Made by a program: the position numbers and the translations under genes. Of a stretch of 64,000 bases of DNA, positions 56,816 to 64,000 are shown in pieces. Source of the DNA: Plazaster borealis (taxonomy: Eukaryota; Echinodermata; Asteroidea; Forcipulatida; Labidiasteridae); contig CM037461.1 in assembly GCA_021014325.1 (NCBI GenBank), forward strand, positions 4,799,501 to 4,863,500. Direction: 5' to 3'. A model generated the notes under the pieces. The model did not search any database. It saw only the letters and a program-made list of their open reading frames with translations, and had not been told where the DNA came from. Each line of letters opens with the position of its first letter. The first letter of the stretch is position 1.

Positions 56816-59040
56816 AGTTATTGTTTGCTTGTACGGTAGAGTGTATGGATCCATCACTTTAAGCGGGGGGGGGGGGGTCTACTAGAGATTGAGGCGTTAT
56901 TACAGCTTACTCTTCATCAAGGCTAATTGAAGTGACCAGGTTGTCCACCAAGTCAATATAATAAATTTGGCATTTTGAGATTAAAAAAGTGCATTAGCTC
57001 AACCAGTCTTGAGATATAAATGTGCATTAGCTAATTAGCTTAACAAGGTGTTTTTTTTTTTTGGGGGGGGGGGTTTCTTCAAGTAACTGATAAGGCCTAC
57101 ACCCTTTTCATGAAATGTGAACAAATTTGTCTTTTAAAAACATGCTCATTTTGTTTATCTATGTTTACTTGTCCTTTGTTTTAAATGTACGGGGAAAGCT
57201 TGACCTTTGTAAGTTGTTAGTTGTTGACCCAAATTTGATAAAAAGGGGCATCAGTAGAGCATACTGCATCATTCACGAGCCATAAATCGAAAATATGCTC
57301 AAAGTTTGATCAAAATGTTGGATTTACCCGTTTTTAGTTTTGGTTAAATTTAAGTTTCCTAAAATATAGCTTATATCCTGGTTCAATTTTTAATAACAAG
57401 GCATCAGTAGCGCCTACTGCAACATTTTAAAGCCTAAATTTGCAGCTTTATTGCAACTAAACAAATTGTTGACCTTTTTTTTTCCCGACTTTAAAGTTTT
57501 CCAAAATATAGCTTGTATATTCGGGGTCAAGTGAAATAAACATGCATCAGTACAGCCTATTGCATCAATTTAGAGCTTAAAATCGCCTAATAAAACAGCT
57601 TGAAATTTACATGACAGTTATTGTTTGCGTGTACGGTATAGAGTGTATGGATCCAAGCACTGTGAGCGGGGGGGGGGGGTGAACTAGAGATTGGGCGTTA
57701 TTACAGCTAAGTCTTCATCAAGGCTAACTGAAATGATCAGGTTGTCCAGCAATTCCATAAAATAAATTGGCACTTTCAGATAAAAAAGTGCATTAGCTCA
57801 ACAAGTCTTGCAATATAAATGTGCATGAGTTAATTAGTTTAACATTTCTTTATTACTTTGTATTGTTGTATTTCAAATATCAGACAAGGCATATTGGATT
57901 GGGGTTTATTACAGCTAACTCTTCATCAAGGCTACCTGAAATTATAAGGTTGTCCACCAAGTCAATATAATAAATTGGCATTTTGAGATTAAAAAAGTGC
58001 ATTAGCTCAACCAGTCTTGAGATATAAATGTGCATTAGCTAATTAGCTTAACAAGGTGTTTTTTTTTTTTTTTTTTTTTTGGGGGGGGGGGGTTTCTTAA
58101 AATAACTGATAAGGCCTACACCCTTTTCATGAAATGTGAACAAATTTGTCTTTTAAAAACATGCTCATTTTGTTTATTTATGTTTACTTGTCCTTTGTTT
58201 TAAATGTACGGGGAAAGCTTGACCTTTGTAAGTTGTTAGTTGTTGACCCAAATTTGATAAAAAGGGGCATCAGTAGAGCATACTGCATCATTCACGAGCC
58301 ATACATCGAAAATATGCTCAAAGTTTGATCAAAATGTTGGATTTACCCGTTTTTAGTTTTGGTTAAATTTAAGTTTCCTAAAATATAGCTTATATCCTGG
58401 TTCAATTTTTAATAACAAGGCATCAGTAGCGCCTACTGCAACATTTTAAAGCCTAATTTGGCAGCTTTATTGCAACTAAACAAATTGTTGACCTTTTTTT
58501 CCCGACTTTAAAGTTTTCCAAAATATAGCTTGTTTATTCCGGGTCAAGTGAAATAAACATGCATCAGTACAGCCTATTGCATCAATTTAGAGCTTAAAAT
58601 CGCCTAATAAAACAGCTTGAAATTTACATGACAGTTATTGTTTGCGTGTACGGTATAGAGTGTATGGATCCAAGCACTGTGAGCGGGGGGGGGGTGAACT
58701 AGAGATTGGGGCGTTATTACAGCTAAGTCTTCATCAAGGCTAACTGAAATGATCAGGTTGTCCAGCAATTCCATAAAATAAATTGGCACTTTCAGATAAA
58801 AAAGTGCATTAGCTCAACAAGTCTTGCAATATAAATGTGCATGAGTTAATTAGTTTAAAATTTCTTTATTACTTTGTATTGTTGTATTTCAAATATCAGA
58901 CAAGGCATATTGGATTGGGGTTTATTACAGCTAACTCTTCATCAAGGCTACCTGAAATTATAAGGTTGTCCACAAAGTCAATATAATAAATTGGCATTTT
59001 GAGGTAAAAAAGTGCATTAGCTCAACAAGTCTTGTGCATT
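56816..59040 (+). repeat. About 1.02-kb tandem repeat, roughly 2.2 copies
   Basis: The block from ACAGTTATTGTTTGC through GTGTATGGATCC, a G run, TTATTACAGCT, then a T run plus G run, GGCCTACACCCTTTTCATG and GCATCAGTAGCGCCTACTGC recurs with a period near 1015 bp (57043 to 58055; 57612 to 58631). Copies differ mainly in homopolymer length. Confidence 0.85.
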
Positions 59041-60170
59041 AGCTGATCAGTTAATTGGATATAAAAGGCCGGGCACGCATACAGGTGCTGCATACAACGG
59101 CTGTTTGAGTATGCACAACTGAAACATTCACTCCCCATGTAAATGCATGGGCTTAACAAAAATGTTTATATCTAAACAGCCGTTGGCTTAACACCAACAG
59201 AAGAAGCTAAGAGTTTTCAAATTTCACGGTGAAAATATTTCGAAAACTGGTATTAATCAATTTTTTTGAAAGGCTGTCATAGTATATGGTAAGTTGTGGA
59301 TTATTTGCAACAAGAAAAGTGATATTAGAATCAGTCCGTCGAGTTGGTCCCAATAATGTGAAATTTCAGCCCAGGGCTCATGGACGATTAGTTACCGGTA
59401 ACAGTTTGAGAAATTACTGTCAAATACAAAAGACTGAAACAGCCAAAACAAAAATCTACCTTCACTCTTTAAAAGCAATGGAGTCTCATTTATCTAATTT
59501 ACTCTGAACTCAGGGAAACAAAAATTGCAACTAGATGCAAATGATGTTTCACTATCAGATCATGTAATGGCCAATTATAATATTATTTGGTGCACATTGC
59601 TAGTAGTTTTTTTTTTTCTTCTTGCAATTCAATCTTTAATTTGATCTTAATTGAGATAGGCCGATATCCTGGAAGAATTGTTATTGAGACAAGCTGTACT
59701 CAGACAATACACAGCCTTCAGTGAACATGGTTGGAAAGATGTTTTAATTGGTGGAGTAATGGGCTATACAAACCGTTTGTTATGAGGAGTCAAAAAAATT
59801 GGTTATACTAAATGGCAGACTGTGTTAGTTCAAGAAGTAAAAGAAAAAACACACAATTTCGGGGCATACTTTATGTGGATCATTATAGTCTAAATGAACC
59901 CCAGTTGCAACATTGTTCTCTTAAACACAACTTCAAAACTATGTTTCTGTCTTTTCTTTTCCAACAAAGAAAAGTTTAACCTTTGATTGTAAAATACTAT
60001 TGGACATAAGGCTTGCTGTGGTTTTGGGTTCCTGTTTTAAAAAATATTTTAAAGAATTTTTTAATGATAAATCAACCTAACTTCACAAGGCCGGACAGCC
60101 ACTTCTAAGTGACGGCTAAACTTAATTGATTTGGGCTGTCGACCCAAATCAACTGATGTCAACAGGGCAC
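59041..60170. other. Unannotated sequence
   Basis: Short open frames (for example 59286-59507) carry no recognisable motif. Confidence 0.35.
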
Positions 60171-60428
60171 TTTGCCACTACTCCTGGGGCTGAAATAGGG
60201 TTACCCCCTTTACAGTCCGTAAGGATGTAGGCATGGGTATCATCCACTTGGAGCCTGGCTGGTAGAGCAGAATGCACTACCTTCCCAACTTTTTACAAAG
60301 CAATTATGGTTAAGTGCCTTACTCAAGGGCACAAGTGTCATGACAGGGAATTCGAACCAACACTTTGTTACTGACAACACCAAAGCTTGGGTTCAGTGAA
60401 CTAGACCGCTCGGCCACGACACGCCACT
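60171..60428 (-). mobile_element. tRNA-Ser-derived SINE, relative of 30657-31103
   Basis: Ends (plus strand) with CGCTCGGCCACGACACGCCA and has GGGAATTCGAACCAACACT as a B-box remnant. GTTAAGTGCC...GGGCACAAGTGTCATGACA is shared with the other SINE. Confidence 0.65.
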
Positions 60429-61104
60429 TTATGTAAGGATTATTGGTCGATGCCAGCTGAATACAACTGAGACTTTCACATCAGCAATAAGTCCAGAAGT
60501 GTTAACATTTTGATGGATTGCTAAATAAATTTACAATCTTGAATCTTTTGTGTTTTAGCTATTGAATGAAGCTTAAAATATTAAAAACTTAAACAGCTAA
60601 ACAATTAAATATTCCGCACTTGTTAAAAGCAGGAATCTCTCAATCTTTGTTACTAATTTGAACTCAGGAAAAATGCTTAGCTAGAGGCAAATGATGAATC
60701 TAAAGGAGTTTTTGTAGTGGTCACTTAAAAGTAAATTTCTCTCACAATTGGATTCTTTTCAATCACTTAAAAAATTCTTTTCAATCACTTATCTGATCTG
60801 AATTGATATTAGTGAATGCTGTACAGCTGTTAGTGAATGCTGTAACAGCCCTCATCTAGCATAATACAACATGATGTACAGTAGTTTTTCAATGCAGAAG
60901 TTACATTGTTATGTAAAAGATCAGACAGAGTATATTATATATTATATCACAATTATTCAGAAAAGGGAACATAACAACAATGGCAGGACCCCGTAATGCC
61001 CACATGTAAGGTGTGTGCCTGCAAGTATGTGGCCATTTGTTAAATCATTGTTGATTTTAATCCATGTGTATTACAGCTGTAACATACACCTTTAGAAAAG
61101 AAGG

Positions 61105-61300
61105 GAAATGACCAATTCAATTCAAAATGTACTCATTTTCCAAAGGATGGAATCCTCATGTGAGTGGGGAAAAAAATTCTCTAACCTCACGTTAAAATGG
61201 TGTAAATTGACATTGTATTCAATACCATTCCAGGGCAAAAATTGGTCAGCATTCAAAACATCTGATGACATCATTCTGAGAAAAATGGGTCTCTACATGG
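61105..61300 (-). repeat. Third copy of the 17.7/22.1-kb dispersed repeat
   Basis: Shares GAAATGACCAATTC, GTACTCATTTTCCAA, CACGTTAAAATGGTGTAAAT and CATCTGATGACATCATTCTG with the other copies. Directly followed by a SINE fragment. Confidence 0.6.
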
Positions 61301-61301
61301 A

Positions 61302-61515
61302 TGTAGGCATGGGTATTATCCACTAGGAGCCTGGCTGGTAGAGCAGAATGCACTACCTTCCCAACGTTTTACAAAGCAATTATGGTTAAGTGCCTTGTTC
61401 AAGGGCACAAGTGTCATGGTTATCCGGGAATTCGAACCAACACTCTTGCTGACAACACCCAAGCTTGAGTTCTGTGAACTACAATCCCGCCCAAAATGCT
61501 TTGGCCACGTGACAA
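61302..61515 (-). mobile_element. SINE fragment, tRNA head decayed
   Basis: Near copy of the 60231-60400 segment (GATGTAGGCATGGGTAT, GGAGCCTGGCTGGTAGAGCA, GTTAAGTGCCTTG). The sequence past ACTCTTGCTGACAACACC loses the tRNA-Ser head. Confidence 0.55.
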
Positions 61516-61786
61516 TAAACATACCCTCCCGCTCCCCCGCTCAATGTTGTCAGGAGCGCAGGCAGACCGCGCAATGAGAACCAACATTGAACGGGGGTGG
61601 AGGCCCAACGAGATTTGGCCGGGATTGTCTGAAATTTTTTTAGCATGAAAACAATAAAAATAAATAACAAATAACAAACAAAAAAGAAGGCTTTTAAAAA
61701 ATTAAGATTGTGCACACACATTGAACATTTATTGCTTGCAGAGTAAGGCGTAAAAAGAAGAAGACAATTTTCTTGTTTTGTGTTCA

Positions 61787-61850
61787 ACCTGGATTCGAAC
61801 TCAGGACAAGTACAATGGAAGGAGGAAGTTATAACCACTTGACCATGTGA
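61787..61850 (-). repeat. tRNA-like sequence (SINE head or pseudogene)
   Basis: On the minus strand ATGGTCAAGTGGTTATAAC resembles a class II tRNA D-arm and GAGTTCGAATCCAGG an intact T-arm B box. The acceptor stem does not pair convincingly, so it is not called as a gene. Confidence 0.35.
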
Positions 61851-61947
61851 GTCAATGTGCAGAGATGTCTGATATACTGGGGTGTTGAGGGCGACGATTT
61901 TAAAGAAGGAGAGTCACTCAATTTCTTTATATTATTTTGGTGGCGAT

Positions 61948-62915
61948 GGTATCAAACTCCTCACACTCACAAGATTATACCTCGAACTTGCCTGTTGACA
62001 CCTTAGGCTGGGTAGAAACCAATGTAGTTTGTGGGTTTCTATTCTGCATGGAGTCCTGCGGTTTTTTTCTTTTCTTTTTTCTAGCAGACCTCGTAAAGTA
62101 TTAAGCTAAATATACAGTGCTTGTGGCTGGAGGTCAGTGTAAAAAGATTGTTCAGAATTTAGAATGTTGGAATTAATAAATCACACGCTTTGGGGGAAAT
62201 TCAAATGATTTTGAGTGTGAACTTTTGAAAAATCTCAATGATCTTGACAACTTGCTCTTTCAGTTTTAGAAGGCATACACACGTAGTCTCATAATTATGC
62301 TCAATTATTATTTTTTAACTTTATTTATATACTGGGATCGAGCATCAGCACCAACGTTGGGTTCGAAAACAAGTTTTTGTCGGGTTCCCTTAACAAAATT
62401 TCCAAACCCTTATACAATCAATTGCTACCATTGAGTTGGTACCAGACTGATTTACTCGGCGCTCGGAGTAAATCAGTATGGTACCAACTCAATTGTAGCA
62501 ATTGATCGTATCGTTGTTGTAATATGTTCAAGGAACTCGACATAACCTAGTTTTTGAATCCAAACGTTGGTACTGGTGCTCGATCCCTTTATATAATAAC
62601 ATCCAACAACATTTTTTGGACTGAATTATGAGAGCGGGTGTACGCCTTCTCAAAGAGCAAGTTGTCAAGATCATTGAGATTTTTGCAAAAGTTCACACTC
62701 AAAATTATTTGACTCCTCACACTCACAGATTAGGCCCCGAACTTGCCTGTTGACACATGTGTAGTTTGTGGGTTTCTATCCTAAATGAGTCACCTGCATT
62801 TGTTTTTTCTAGCAGACCTCGTAAAGTATTAAGCTTAATATACAGTGCTTGCGGGTGCAGGTCAGTGTAAAAAAAAATATTCAGAATTTAGAATGTTGGA
62901 ATTAATAAATTGAAT
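61948..62915. repeat. Foldback core flanked by direct repeats
   Basis: Direct repeats at about 61948-62190 and 62712-62915 share CTCCTCACACTCAC, GAACTTGCCTGTTGACAC, AGCAGACCTCGTAAAGTATT and TTCAGAATTTAGAATGTTGG. Between them the sequence folds back on itself: TCAATGATCTTGACAACTTG with CAAGTTGTCAAGATCATTGA, and CTGATTTACTC with GAGTAAATCAG at the centre (62449-62480). Confidence 0.75.
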
Positions 62916-64000
62916 TTATTTGATGCATATACATGTATTGAGGCTGAGTTAAAGATGAAAGTTTACATGTTATTGTTACAGACTAGTTAAAGATATGTTC
63001 TGAATCAACACTTTTTCGGTTTATGGTTTTCAGATAAGCTTCCTTTAGCGAATTTTGTGGGAATGTTTGCATACTTGAGTTTTGGAGATTTATTCATCAT
63101 TTGTTTGTAGTATACACGCTAAAGGCTGAAGTGTTGAATCCAAAACGTACATGTTCGCGGTCAGTGTCCTGACTTTGAAAGTGTTGAATCCAACATTGTA
63201 TATAAAATCCACCATTGCTCCATTAATGACATTTTTACTTGAGAACTGTTGTCCAGTAAAATATTTGGGTGCAAAGATAAAATGTGTGCAATATCGATCA
63301 CCTGATGAAATTTGTGTGATGTAAATTTGTTTTCTAATGTTTATTCTCATGGAGACTTTCCAACTTTTACCAAAGCTTTTATTTTGTACATGTATATTGA
63401 TTTCCACAGCATGCCCATCGTTCCAAAAGAAAAGTCGCAAATCAGTATCATTTTCGTCAGTACATCTTTGTCATATGTCAGTAGAAGAGTACACTCTAAA
63501 TTACAAAGATTTAAATTTAAATCCACAGGATTAAATTTTAAATCTTTCAAGGAGTGTGGTTAGGGACCAATCTGCGTGGATTTAAAATGAATCTTTCAAA
63601 AGATTTTAAAAAATTAGTCTTTGGAGGATTAATTAAATTAATCCCAGTGGATTAAAATGTTTCAAACTTCACAGATTTAACCTTTACCCTTTGATAATTA
63701 AAACCTAGTCTGTTTGGATTTATTTATAAACTTTCCTTGGGATTAAAATATAAACACCCAATTATGGACCAGGAGATTTACCTATAAATAAAGATTTTTA
63801 GCGGTATTTTTTTAAAAACTAGAACACCTTTTTTAACTGAAATGTGCACATTTAATTTTTATTTTTACCTCGTAACCTATATAGGATTAACACAATGGAA
63901 CACTTCCAAAAACCAAAAGTATACTTTCCCTTTAAACAGATTTAACAGCGGTTGCGAAAGATCGAACCAGAGGCTTTACCCTGGAGGGAGGCATCACTCC
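62916..64000. other. Unannotated AT-rich end of window
   Basis: Many GATTTAAA/GGATTAAA words at 63500-63780 suggest a decayed simple repeat. No gene supported. Confidence 0.35.

Overview
The window is a stretch of animal (eukaryotic) nuclear DNA. It is AT-rich, has no compact genes, carries GT-AG introns and is dominated by repeats. Three DIRS-type tyrosine-recombinase retroelements, tRNA-Ser-derived SINEs, palindromic MITEs with 'CCCAATTTCATAGAGCT' ends and large introns point to a marine invertebrate. An echinoderm or related deuterostome is my best guess from repeat style; the sequence does not prove it.

I can support one host gene. It lies on the minus strand and fills most of the window, from a candidate core promoter near 55.2 kb to a stop codon at 7917. 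Thirteen coding exons join with compatible phases into one frame of 914 codons plus stop. In order they encode: a signal peptide (54973-55006), a short unrecognised segment (33534-33674), the first two thirds of a fibrinogen-related domain (FReD; 32154-32284 and 23232-23493), four F5/8 type C (discoidin) domains of two exons each (22026 down to 9004), and then the last third of the same FReD (7917-8200). The discoidin array is therefore nested inside the fibrinogen fold. Every insertion boundary is phase 1, so skipping all eight discoidin exons would rebuild an ordinary FReD protein of 283 residues. This split or alternatively spliced secreted lectin-like protein is the main discovery candidate.

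The introns hold the other material. DIRS element 1 (11.84-15.83 kb) has 265-bp inverted repeats and fused gag and recombinase remnants with no RT. It sits about 40 bp downstream of a discoidin 5' splice site and itself contains a microhomology-bounded copy of host exon/intron sequence. DIRS element 2 (23.7-28.2 kb) keeps gag, RT/RNase H and recombinase remnants. An 84-bp minisatellite interrupted by a SINE lies at 29.84-31.18 kb. A transposon with subterminal palindrome arrays is at 33.87-34.61 kb. Intron 1 (21.3 kb) contains a LINE tail and about 16 kb of satellite (36.5-52.8 kb). The satellite units carry a head-to-head CCGGAA palindrome next to TCAAGGTCA, with TGACGTCA motifs between; three near-identical 1344-bp copies occur at 46.99-51.02 kb. 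A third DIRS remnant is at 52.85-53.7 kb.

The flanks (1-7.7 kb and 55.2-64 kb) hold only repeats that I recognise: a TA-flanked MITE, palindromic MITEs, a 1.02-kb tandem duplication, SINE fragments and a foldback structure. I found no prokaryotic genes, rRNA, CRISPR array or convincing intact tRNA.
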